From positions 2,232,001 to 2,296,000 of the forward strand of contig JAHQRK010000010.1 in the NCBI GenBank assembly GCA_019828595.1: 64,000 nt of DNA. Reading direction: 5' to 3'. The translations under genes and the position numbers were made by a program. Shown here piece by piece: positions 10,538-21,204 of the stretch (the first letter of the stretch is position 1; each line of letters begins with the position of its first letter). The notes beneath the pieces were generated by a model. That model ran no database searches and was not told the DNA's origin. It saw only the letters and a program-made list of their open reading frames with translations. Source of the stretch: Aphanomyces cochlioides. Taxonomy: Eukaryota > Oomycota > Saprolegniomycetes > Saprolegniales > Verrucalvaceae.

Positions 10538-13500
10538 TCAGCGGGGGCAATCCCTTGTCCATGCGTAGTCAGTTCTCAAAGTTGTCGATGTAGGATCGGT
10601 AGTCCGATGACTTGGAGGCTTGAGTCCAGTATTTGTAGCCGTCGACGTGTTCAACCAGATATTCTGATTCGCGAGAGTTAGGTAACCGTCGTTTGTCACA
10701 GATCTTGTGAATTGGCGAGTCAAAGGATGTGTAAGCGATGTCACCGTCGTTGTAATGATGCGATCGATGTAGCTGGAGCGCGGTAAGCAGTCGATAGTGA
10801 AGTCGTCGAGAGTGAACTCATCTTCAGGAACCTCCTTGTTGAAAGGTCTGGAGAAGTAACCCTTGAAGGGCCTCAGACGGTCCACGTTGACCGTGACGAT
10901 CTTGTCTGGATGAGTTGGGATGTCGATTTTGTACGTGTTGGGTCCCATTTTGCGATCGATTCGATGTGGACCGTGCCAGTGAGTCGCTAGCTTGGGAGTC
11001 CGCTTGTCGACGGGGTTGGTCGACTTCGAGAAGTATTTGTAGACCCAGACTGCGGACTGATCGTCGAAGGAGATCGGTTTCTGATCCGATTTCGCTGCTG
11101 CGCTCTTGTTCTGTCCCAAGACCATCTGATTCTCGACGAGTCGTCTCATTTCCTTCCATGATGAGGCGAGTCGGCGCTTGTATTGAGGAAGATCGTCGGA
11201 CTTCCTAGCGGGATCAGAGTTAAGGAAGGCTAGGTCGAGGGGTAGGGTCGGATCCCGACCAAAGAGGCAGAAATAAGGCGAGTCGCCGAGAGTCTCGTGA
11301 TGTGCAGTCCGGTAGGCAAAAAGTAGCCTGGGTAAGTAAGTATCCCAATCAGTGTGGTGATCGTTGACATAGATCTTCATCATCTGGACGATCGTGTGGT
11401 TGAATCGTTCGACTAAACCCTGACCCTGCGGGTGGTAAGGAGCGCGAGCAAGTTTGTGGATTCCGAGTGTTGTGTACATCGTGGTCGCGAGTTCAGAGAC
11501 AAAGTTAGATCCTCGATCGGATAGGAGTTTGTCCGGAATCCCGAATCGGCACAAGACTTCGTCGATCAGGACTCTAGAGAAAGTCGAGGTCTTGAGATCC
11601 GCGACTGGGAAGGCTTCGACCCATCGTGTGAAGTAGTCAGCAAAGACCAAGATGTATTTGTTGCCGCGGTTCGTTGTGGACAAGGGACCCAATGTGTCGA
11701 CGACCAATAGGCCGAATGGACCTCGCAATGAATAAATCGGCATCCTTTGCATCGGACCTTGTCTCCAAGGTCGACCGCCCTCGGCACGATTGCAGTCGGG
11801 ACATTTCGAGACGTAGTCCCTGCAATCGAGTTGCCAATTCAACCAGTAGGCAGTCCGACAGATCCGCTCGCGAGTTTTCATGAGTCCGAGGTGTCCGGCG
11901 ACAGGAGATGCATGACTTGCATATAGGACTTCCTCGACTAAGGAGTGCGGGATCACCGGAACAATGATGAGTTCGGGGTTTCTCAACGGAGTCTTGATAG
12001 TGACGTAGCGGCAAACGATGCCTTGTTGCATAAGGTATTGCTGACTGTTGCGGACAACCAAGTTTTGTAGGTAAGGATCGAGGGGGATCGCGCCGTTCTC
12101 TAGGTAGGCTCGTAGGGCTACGATCCATGGGTCGTTAGCTTGCTCATTGTGGAGTCGTGGTGATGGGCGACCTCGTCGGTTGAAGAGTTCCGTAGGAGTC
12201 GTGCTGACTCTGTGCTTTGGTGATTGTTGTGGATTCTTGGATTGCGAGGACTCAGTGGCTGATGTGTTAGAGTCAGTCGGGTGGGGCGTGGATCCTTCGT
12301 GTGTCAGTGATGGTTGTAGGTTAACGGGAGCACTGTTAAGGCGACTCATGCGTCGAGTCTGGATAGGGCAGACTGCGAGTCGAGATAATCCGTCAGCGGC
12401 CCCGTTGAGTTCTCCGGGTCGACGAATGACAGTGTAGTCGAGTCCTTGAATCTTCATTGCCCCTCGGGCGAGTTTGTGGTTTCCTGAGCGCGATCCAGTA
12501 TTGAAGAGCCAAGTCAGGGCTTCGTGATCGGTATAAATGTCAAAGTGTCTGCGATCGATATAAGGTCGGAACTTTCGAGTCGCCCATACGATCCCCCAAC
12601 ATTCGATCTCAGAGATCCCCATTTCTTTTGAGATCCATTTTTGCTGAGCTTTTGTCAAGGATTGACTGGCGTAGGCGATGACGCGACTCTTGCCTTGCTG
12701 TTTTTGCATGAGGACTGCTCCGACTGCTATGTGACTAGCGTCAACCCAGATCGAGAAAGGTAGATCAAAATCAGGGTGAGCCAGGATCGGTGGAGAGACC
12801 AGACTGCGTTTGAGACTTTCGAGCGCCTCGTCACATGCGGTCGACCAGATGAATTGTTCGGCAGTTAGTAAGTTGGTCAAGGGTGCAGCGATCTTAGAGA
12901 AGTCGCGTACGAATCGACGGAAATAACCAGCGAGTCCCAAGAATGCGCGGACTTCCGAGGCGTCTTTGAGTGCTTTGACTCGAAGGACAGACTTGATTTC
13001 CTCAGGATTCGGGAGAATTCCGGCTGGTGTGACAATGTGTCCTAAGAATGGAACTGATGATTGACCCCATTTGCACTTGGACATCTTGAGTTTGAATCCA
13101 GCTTCTCTGAATTTAGTAAGGACTTGACTGAGTCGGATCAAATGCGATCCAAAATCTTCGCTGTAAACGATGCAATCGTCTAGATAGACTAGGCAAGTTC
13201 GCCATTTGTATGTGTTCCATAAGCCTCTCGAAACATGGGACTGCGTTGCAGAGTCCGAAGGGCATGACGAGCCATTCGTAGAGTCCGTACTTGCATGTGA
13301 AAGCCGTCTTCTCAATACTGTCTTTAGCCATCGGGACATTCCAGTATCCCGACGCAATATCCATAGTGGAGAAGAGTTTGGCTCTGCCAAGGATGTCTAA
13401 TAGATCGTCGATTCGAGGCATAGGGTAAGAGTCTTTCACTGTGATGCTGTTGAGTTTGCAGTAGTCGATACAGAAGCGTATCGATCCATCTGGCTTGCGG

Positions 13501-13673
13501 ATCATAAGCACTGGACTTGACCAGGGGCTCTTCGAGGGTCGGATCAGTCCTAGATCCAGGTATAGATTGAGTTCCGCCTCCATAATTTCGCCTTCTGCCT
13601 TAGAAGTCCGATATGGTACGCGGATCGGAGGGTGTTTGCCCGTGTCGATGCTGAACCTGGCTCGTTCCATCAC
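10538..13673 (-). pseudogene. gypsy pol (RT-RNase H-integrase), frameshifted
   Basis: RT begins near 13673 (IDTGKHPPIRVPYRTS, KLFSTMDIASGYWNVPM, VMPFGLCNA). A 1-nt shift near 13200 interrupts the RT just before the catalytic LVYLDDCIVYSED, after which the frame is open to 10538. RNase H follows (FSIWVDASHIAVGAVL, YTDHEALTWLF), then the integrase HHCC zinc finger (HLGLMKTRERI...CPDCNRAEG) and core (VVDTLGPL, SDRGSNF, GLVERFNHTIVQMM), and a C-terminal GPHRIDRKMGPNTYKI domain (GPY/F-like). The C-terminal ~100 residues are Thr/Ser-rich. One frameshift and missing gag/PR make it non-autonomous. Confidence 0.9.
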
Positions 13674-13674
13674 A

Positions 13675-14126
13675 GCTTCAGACGTGATCGTCGCAATCGC
13701 CTAATGATTGTCGCAAAACAAAGTCGGTGTCGAAGGAGACACTCCAAGTTCTTCGCTGAGTCCTTTCAATCAGTGTAGTTCTTTTGTCGCTACGCTCGTT
13801 GACGTGGCCACGACTTCCTGTCTCTGTGACTTCCAGGCGATTGGCCCGCCATTCAGAATCCAGACGTAGCCAGTCGTCGACTTCCTGTCTGGTGGGGTTG
13901 CCCAGCTCGAGTCACCGTATCCATGCAGGTCCATACGGCGCCCATTACCGCCGAAGGTAACACCCACTTTGAAATTCGCTTTGACATAACGTAAAGCTCG
14001 CTTGGCCGCGACTAAATGTGGTACACGGGTATCGTGCATCTTGCGGGCTAGACGATGGACCGCGTGGCCATGATCGGGGCTGTGCACGTCATAAGGTACA
14101 TTAAACTCCCCATCATTGCACGATAC
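13675..14126 (-). pseudogene. Ty1/copia RNase H end fragment
   Basis: C-terminal part of the copia polyprotein: ALRYVKANFKVGVTFGG, YGDSSWATPPDRKSTTGYVW, GGPIAWKSQRQEVVATSTSV. After an in-frame TGA at 13770-13772 the frame continues (LKGLSEELGVSPSTPTLFCD) to about 13690, where copia similarity stops and the gypsy RT begins. On the other side it ends at the TA (14127-14128) where the nested transposons inserted; the RT side of the same gene resumes at 16855. Confidence 0.8.
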
Positions 14127-14241
14127 TACACCATTTTGCGTTTAAGTTAGATCATGTTTCGATTGATTTAATCTGTTCAAAAGAATAACTCGCCTCCTGC
14201 ATGTGAGGGTCACTCAAGTTGCGCAAATTGCTTAATTTGTA

Positions 14242-16032
14242 CTTCCTCCACTCCGAAATAATTGATCAATCTTGAGGTTTTTCAAACTCCGAAATAATTG
14301 ATCAAACAATTGAATACTAATTTCAAGTTTATTTTTCTTGGCAGACCAAATACAAATAAAACCTGCACGTTAAATTTATCAACAATTGGGCTCAATCAGT
14401 CAGAGCCAGATTTTCCAAGTCATTGAGAATATCCCATTCACCTCTCAATTTCAAGATTTCAGCATTGACTGCTTTGGCATGTTCAGTCTTGTCAACAGAG
14501 TTGACAATGGATGTTGCTTCGTTGTACGTGTCAATAGTGCAAACAGCATTGTCACCAAGTGTCCCGTTGGCCATTTTCATCGTTTTCGACAGATGGGGCA
14601 GCTTGTACTTGTTGTTACCTTTGTCTTTCATGATTGCAACCAGTACATGTTGAAGCGAAGTCCATATCTTCTGTAATTTTTCTAGAGGATAGTCGTCAAA
14701 TAGTCGCTTCACAAGAGCGATGAGATGGTCGATTGACTTTGGGTTGTGTTTCTTTTGTAGTGATTGAATCGATGCAAAAAATCCCAGGTCAAGACAGTTT
14801 GTATCGGGTGAATTTGGAGGTTGGGGGTTGATGCTGAACGCAAATCCCATGTTTCGGAAATTCTTAAAGCAATTCAAAATCGCAACGTCATCCATGGGTA
14901 CATGCGAGCGAGCGTTGTCATGCTGGAGGACGATTTGAGTCATTGACTCGTCTTCATCGCGTGGCCAAATTGCGGCAATTCGAGGTAAAACATCGTTCAT
15001 AAGAAGTGATCGATAAACTTCCATTGTCACAGACTTGGGTTTCGTCTCAATTGTTCCTCGTGGTCGGTTTTTACTGCTTCGTTGGGCTGGCACATGATCA
15101 ACAATTTCCCAAGCACCAATTTTGCCGTCAAACCACTCCCCAGAACTTGATACCCTTGGTCGAGCGATGGCAACAAGGAACATAACTTTGACGGCTGCTT
15201 GGGCACTCGAGTCTTGTCGATGAGGGGGATCTTCATCCGGCGCGAGGTAATAGCAATTGTTTCTAAACTTCATGACGAACCATTTTTCGTCCAGGTGGAC
15301 CAAGTTCAACATATTGTGCAATTCCATTGTCGGCAAGACAAACGACAAAGCAAATTTCAGGCGATGGACTTTATTTGTTTCGTTGAGCAAGGGCTTTACA
15401 CGACTGCCTCTACGTTTCACCATGGCTCGTTGCATGTATCGATGAAGCGTAGCTTCGCCAATTCCTAATTGAGTGTCATTATTTAGTTGTCATTTTTCTT
15501 ACCCAACGCCTTTGCTGTAGTTCCAAACGTTTGACGATCTTCCAGAGGGATGCTCTTTAGCGCAGCAGCCAGTGTTTCGGGAGTGTAAATGGGTTTGCGA
15601 CCGACTTTGCCTTTCTTCTTCATTCGAACACTGGCTGCGGGATTTGCACCGCCACTACTTGGCAACTGAAGAAGGGTCCATATTCGTCTGATTGTAATCG
15701 GCGAGACATTGTACTCAAGGGCAAGAGACTTGTACAGCTGCATCTTCTTTCGGAGCTTCCCATTCGTCACTCGAAGCAATAGCGCGCGGGCCACCTCATC
15801 GCGCTGTTGGTCTGTGAGAACTGTGTATTTCATGTGAACTCGGAAAATGTATTGGTCACGTCAAAATGCTTGTTAAATAAGTCAAAGTCGTCATTTGAGA
15901 TTGAAAACAAGTGCATTGTACTAATTGGCTGAATAACAACAATTTTAGCCAATCAAACACTTCAAATCTTGAAGCACGACCTTAATTCGTCAAAAAATCA
16001 AAAATTGATCAATTATTTCGGAGTGGAGGAAG
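14242..16032 (-). mobile_element. complete mariner-like element, 1,791 bp
   Basis: Perfect 29-bp terminal inverted repeats starting CTTCCTCCACTCCGAAATAA, with TA target duplications at 14240-14241 and 16033-16034. A partial extra copy of the inner TIR (CTCCGAAATAATTGATCAA) sits at about 14287-14305. It carries one two-exon transposase gene and is inserted within MITE A. Confidence 0.9.
14392..15833 (-). CDS. mariner-like transposase, two exons, apparently intact
   Basis: Exon 1 15833-15503, intron 15465-15502 (38 nt, GTAAGA...TTAG), exon 2 15464-14392; total 468 codons. Splicing restores the motif ALGIGEATLHRYM exactly across the junction. N-terminal HTH region (YNVSPITIRRIW, then KKGKVGRKPIY); catalytic acids in LVHLDEKWF, VLQHDNARSH and SPDTNCLDLGFF (37 residues between the second D and the SPD aspartate, 42 to the LD aspartate), as in the plant-type mariner branch. 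No internal stop. It catalyses cut-and-paste transposition by binding the TIRs. With perfect TIRs and an intact gene the element could still be active. Confidence 0.85.
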
Positions 16033-16259
16033 TAGGTTGCAAGCTCTATAGTGTTGTTGACTTTTTTTGAAGTGATGTTGTCTTTTACATCGATGGCGTG
16101 GACTTTCCTTAAATGACATTGACTTTTTATAAATGCAGTTGATGGAAGTGAGATTTAATTGAAGTGCAGTTGTGTTTATTGAAATGTCATTGACCTTAAA
16201 TTTTTTTGAATAGATTAAATCAATCGAAACATGATCTAACTTAAACGCAAAAAGGTGTA

Positions 16260-16852
16260 CTCCGTCCCATATCTTTTGTCCACAAAAACTTTTGATTGGT
16301 GTAAATTTGGTAGCTTTTGGATTCATGCGATCCTGATTAGCTTAAATTGAAGCTCTTGATCTCCTCTTTCATTGGATAATATTTAATTTCGTTGATTTCT
16401 TCCAACAAAAAATTAATCTGCTTTTAAGTAGAGTGGGTTACATGGGTGAAAGAGGGAAATATTCGCTAGTGCTTCGTTTTGAAGCCGCAGTATCCATTTC
16501 TTTGTCGAGTCGTTAGCTATACTGTTTTGAATGGCATCGCCCTGGTTTCGTTGCCTAGGAGGAATTATAGCAGCCAAAACTTCAGCCGAAAGATAAACCT
16601 TTCAACCCTTAGATGAAAGTCCAGGAAAATAATTATGAAAGTGAGATTGAGTAAGCGGTATCAAAACTGTTATATTAAGAGGTTTATTGCATCGAATGTC
16701 TAATATACATTGCCTGGGGCTTAGGAAATGAGTTTATCTTCTCGCCACTTAGTAAAACTCTAAATATTTATAAAATACTCTTTTCTTCAATAGTTTTCAA
16801 TACAAAAATCAAGTGTAATAATCAGAAGGACAAAAGATATGGGACGGAGGAG
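16260..16852. mobile_element. MITE B, 593 bp, abutting MITE A
   Basis: Left end CTCCGTCCCATATCTTTTGTCC-type, right end (reverse complement) CTCCTCCGTCCCATATCTTT; the left end lacks 3 bases. TA at 16258-16259, shared with MITE A, and TA at 16853-16854. Contains no gene. The stowaway-like TIR identifies it as a mariner-derived MITE. Confidence 0.75.
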
Positions 16853-16854
16853 TA

Positions 16855-19800
16855 TTCAGTAACGTCCACAGGTTCCTATTGTGGGTTGTCCCATGAGTCG
16901 TTCGAGCTGGCCTTGGGCATGAACTGACGATTAGCATTGGTCATTCCAAAGCGTTCCAGAACTCGAGATGCGTACGCCGTTTGAGACATGGTGAGTGACT
17001 TGGTAGTTGCATCGCGTTCAATCTTTATCCCCAACAGATATGCAAGTTCGCCTTGGCGCTTGAGTGACATCCTCGATTCAAGATCATCGAGTATTTTCTC
17101 AGCTGCATTCTTAGTCTTGGCCGCCACCATGAAGTCGTCAACGTACGTTGCAACCATTTCCAACGACTCCCCTGAACCCCTCAAATACAGACAGGGATCG
17201 TACGAGCATACATGAAAACCAAAGGATAATATGATTGCGCGGCAGTGACGGAACCACAAAAGTCCGTCTTGTTTGAGCCCGTAAATAGCCTCACGGAGTA
17301 ACAACCAACGTCCAGACCCGTCTTCGTAGCCCTCTGGTTGGGCAACGTAAATCTGTAATCCACGCGGCATCTTGGCTTGAACGAATGCGTTGTTGACATC
17401 CGCTTGTAAGACAACCCACCCGGTCATGTTAATGATGGCTAAGAATAGCCGCATGGTCTGGGCACGAAGGACTTGAGATGATGTTTCGTCCTAGTCGACT
17501 CCTTCCACTTGTCGGAAACCTTGTGCCATCAGTCTCGCTTTGTATCGAACCAAGTTGCCGTGTGAGTCTGTTTTCTTTGTGTATACAAAGCGGCACTTGA
17601 TGGCTGAGCGCCCCGGCACTGGGTCAACTTGTTCGACGGTGCCTTGGTCATGTAATTTGCCAAGCTCGGCTCGTTCGGCCTCTTCGTACATTGACCAGTC
17701 TGGAGAAGTCATAGCTTGACGACGCGTCTGGGGTGCCCCGCTTAGTGTTGGCATGGCCACGCAAGCAAATTCGATACCATCAACGATCATTGATGCGACC
17801 CCATCGTCGGCATCATGATGTTTGGGTGGTACATTTAGTCGAGAAGATCGCCGCAAACCAGCCGCCACCACTACATCATGCCCAGCAATCGTGACGTCTT
17901 GAGACTTGCGTTTGCCCAAGTAACTGGGTGCCGCTGTTAGCATCCTTTTGAAGGGAGTCGGATCTAGTTACCATCCTTGGAGCTGTTGGTGGCGTGTTAA
18001 TCTCATGTATGGTGGGTGTGCTAACTTCTGATAGACTTGGGGTATCTACTGATATTGATGTATCATCGCCGCGAGAGGTGTCCAACTGTTTCTGAGCTTC
18101 CTCATCAGCGGCAAGTTCATGGGCGATCCAGTCCGTCGTGCGCTTCCACATCTCAATTCGTTTGGCCCTTGGCAAGGCAGTCTTTGTAAGTGCCAAAGCG
18201 GCTCGTCGAATGCTTGGAGTGTGCTGCGTGCTGGTATCTTCAAGCTCAGCAACCCTCCAGTCGTTGGATGTAGCCTTCGCTTCGTCCTCCTCGTCATCTT
18301 CATCGAATATTTGGACATCTACTTTGTTGGTTGGCTTCAAGAACTCGCGCTCCGAGAAGGTAGCTTGTATACTAAGGACAACCGTTTGATCTTGGAGATC
18401 GTAGAGCCGATACGCCTTTTTCTGCTCGCTGTATCCGAGCAAGAAGCATTTATTAGGCGCGAGCTTGTCCCGCTTCTTAGGTTGTTGAACCATGTTGTAG
18501 CATATGCACCCAAATACCCTTAGGTTTGCTTGCGTCCCGTCATACCTTCGTGGGGTGTCATCGTGGCATTGTTGGAAGAGAGCATTCGGTTCAGCGTGAA
18601 GACTGCGGTTGAAACAGCCTAGCCCCACCATCGGCGTGCCAGCCATTTCGGCATGCAGCCGGATTGCCTGGGCTCGCTCCATGACGGTGCGGTGGGCCCG
18701 CTAGGCAATTCCATTTTGCCACTGGTTGTCAGCCGTGGACGTTTTGACATGGATGCCTTTGCCCTTTGTCCAATTGGTAATTTCGTTTGAAACGAATTCT
18801 GACCCTCCATCAGATCTGAAGACTTTGACTTTGGAGCTGGTCTGTCTTTCTGACCATGCCACGACGTCCTTCAAATGTTAGAGCTGTGTGGTCGAATCAA
18901 GTGTCTGCACCATGAATACGAGCTTGTATCCAGTAGCCGCGTCGACGTACAGAGTATAGTATCTGCATCCGCCAATTGTCTCCACTCTGTAAAATCCTTT
19001 AGAGTCAGCTACCCATGCCTCTCCAGGTTTGAACTTGTGGGTTGCTTTCTGTGGAGGTGTGATCCGGTGGATCTTGGCCAAGACGCATGCCTGGCATTTA
19101 TCGGAGCACGTTATCGTTGGCAGTTTCTTAGGTAAGCCAAGTCCAGCACCAACACACTTCTGTTTAGCTTTGTCGGACGCATGGCAGAGACGCATGTGCC
19201 ACAGCTGATTGTCATCGATAGCGCTTCCAGCCAGCTCGGGAACCACAGGGCGTCCTTGCAATATGTACGCCTTGCCGTTGGATGTCGCCTGGGCCACCAG
19301 TTGGTCCTTGATTGTCACCTTTGAAACGTTGTCTTCAAAGATCAGTCGACATTCGCTGTTACCACGCATCAGCGATGGAACCGAGACCAGTGTCAATGGC
19401 ATGTCCTCAATGTGTATCACGTCCTTCAGTACTAAGACCATTCTTTGGGCCGTCCGAATTTTCATTTTGCCAACTTCCTTTGAGTTTACCGTGATTCCAG
19501 TGGCAAGTACAATCTTCTTGTCGCACTTGACCAAATCGTAGAGTGCCACCTTATTGCCGGTCATGTGGGCCGAAGCCCCAGAGTCCAGTATTAATTCGCC
19601 ATGGCGAATCGACTTGACGGAGCTGGCAGCCATTTCGCGCGCCATAAGATCCCCATTCAAATGTGCCGATTGGCCCACGTCAAATGCCGTGAAAAACACT
19701 TCATCGTTGTTCTTGGTAGCTCCGGCAACTTCATTGCTGCTATTTCCAACCTTCGTCTTGGCGGACTTGCATTCCTTGACCAATGGCAAACATTGCTGCA

Positions 19801-20571
19801 ATTGTGGCATTTGCCTGTCTTTTTAAAGGCGCCCTTCTTGCCCTTCTTGCTGTTTTGACCGCCGTCCAGAGCGTTCAAAGCTTTGTCCTCATTGTCCATT
19901 TTGAAATCAAACTCCCTCGTTGACACAGCTGCCTTGTATTCCGCTTCTAGCATGGCACGGAATTGTACGAGGGTTTGACTGTTCTCCGGTAGTTGGTTGA
20001 TCTGGTGAACGACCGATCGAAAACACCACGGCATCATACCCATGAGCTTGGTCACGGTCATGAACTCAGGCACACCAGCGTTCGCGGCCCGTAGCTTCCG
20101 GACAAGTGTCCCGAATCGTTCCAAAAATCATGCAAGATCTTCTTGCTTAGTGTTCTAACGCATGGCATGGTAGTCCGCAAGCAAAATGATTCGTCAACTT
20201 TCTCGCGGGGTTCGTGATGTTTTTCAAGTGCATTGTAGGCTTCAATGCGCGAGGTTGCATTCTCGATGTACTGGAACTGTCCAGGTTCGATGGACTGGAT
20301 CAACGACCCATGCCTCTTTTCATTTGATGCCATGTAAACAGACTCAGTTACTTCTGACTGTTCCATCTCCTCGCGTAGAGTCGAAGGGCTTGCGGAAGTG
20401 TCCTGATTGCATTCGAGTGATTTCACTGTCGCTCAGTTGCGACGAATGTTTGGTCAAAACATACTTGATGCCCTTGGTCATCACAAGCCCTCGGAACGCG
20501 ATGCACCAGGAATTCCAATTCTTGTCTGTGAGAACAACGCTGACTTTGGTGGTCGTTTCGTTGGAGCTCAT
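16855..20571 (-). pseudogene. Ty1/copia gag-pol, broken, upstream part
   Basis: Minus-strand copia polyprotein in several frames. gag starts at the ATG at 20571 (LTDKNWNSWCIAFRGLV); a degenerate zinc knuckle CHNCSNVCHW is near 19800. Protease LDSGASAHMTG near 19560; GAG-pre-integrase and HHCC (LWHMRLCHASDKAK...CQACVLAK) near 19150; integrase core and C-terminal domain to 17876 (LRVFGCICYNM, KKAYRLYDL). RT from 17650 (TVEQVDPVPGRSAIKCRFVY) with LQADVNNAFVQA and YVDDFMVAA. Breaks: frameshifts near 20420, 20110, 19800, 18870-18680 and 17940, an in-frame TAG at 17491-17493, and a TAG near 16876. After 16855 the RT motif continues beyond the inserted nest at 14126. Confidence 0.85.
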
Positions 20572-21204
20572 AACCTATTAAGCGTGTTGGTTCGAGTGGC
20601 TGCTTGAATGCAAAAGGTGAAGTGACTTTGATGTAGCTGCTTAAGTCTGAGATCTTGAAACTATTGAAACGGACAGTCGCCATCCCGAGATCTTGTCCAA
20701 CCGACAATAGTGAGCATCGTGTTCAGTGCAGCGATCTTCCTCAACAACCACCTGCACTTCCCTCCCGCTTGGCTGAGAGAGCTCCATTACAAAATCAAGA
20801 GCCTGCTTTGCTTTTGGTGCTTCGAAGTTTGATAGTATGATTGGTCGAATAGCGTCAATAATTCAGGAGGAATATTTTATCCAATCAAAAATATCTCTAG
20901 TGGTGTTGGCACCTCGTACATGCAACGGGTGAACTTGGATTCGAACGACCACCACATTCCCTCGAGCTTCATTGCACCAAAATCTAGCAGATTATGACAA
21001 TAAAGGCTTGCTAAACAGCACGCACCATATCTGTCATCGCAGCCGCATCAGGGAAGTGAATGCAAACAACGACATACAGTCTCGCTGTCAAACAACTCTG
21101 AGCTGGAATTTCTTGGATTTAAATTTGAACCAATCTGAACGTCTGAACGTTGGAGACAACTTCAACACAAGTCAATTTGCGATGGAATGAGGTGATCGAT
21201 TCAA
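20572..21204. other. copia 5' flank / spacer
   Basis: Upstream of the copia gag on the minus strand and upstream of the helicase gene on the plus strand. An LTR is expected here but its partner is lost, so I cannot delimit it. No gene seen. Confidence 0.35.

Larger units (their letters stand above)
9952..13690 (-). mobile_element. Ty3/gypsy retrotransposon, 5'-truncated
   Basis: Minus-strand element retaining RT, RNase H, integrase and probably one LTR, but no gag or protease. At its 5' side (about 13674-13700) it runs directly into the 3'-truncated RNase H of a copia element. Only one LTR remains, so age cannot be judged from LTR divergence. Confidence 0.75.
14129..16257. mobile_element. 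MITE A (TIR CACC..TTTTGCG) hosting a mariner
   Basis: Terminal inverted repeats of ~54 bp with two mismatches: left starts CACCATTTTGCGTTTAAG, right (reverse complement) CACCTTTTTGCGTTTAAG, both continuing TTAGATCATGTTTCG. TA flanks at 14127-14128 and 16258-16259. Without the mariner inserted at 14240-16034 it is only ~335 bp and non-coding, a typical MITE. Confidence 0.8.

Noticed and set aside
20930..20960. tRNA-like GTTCGAATCC on the minus strand
   Set aside because: Only a T-loop-like motif; no acceptor stem, anticodon arm or matching B-box flanks.
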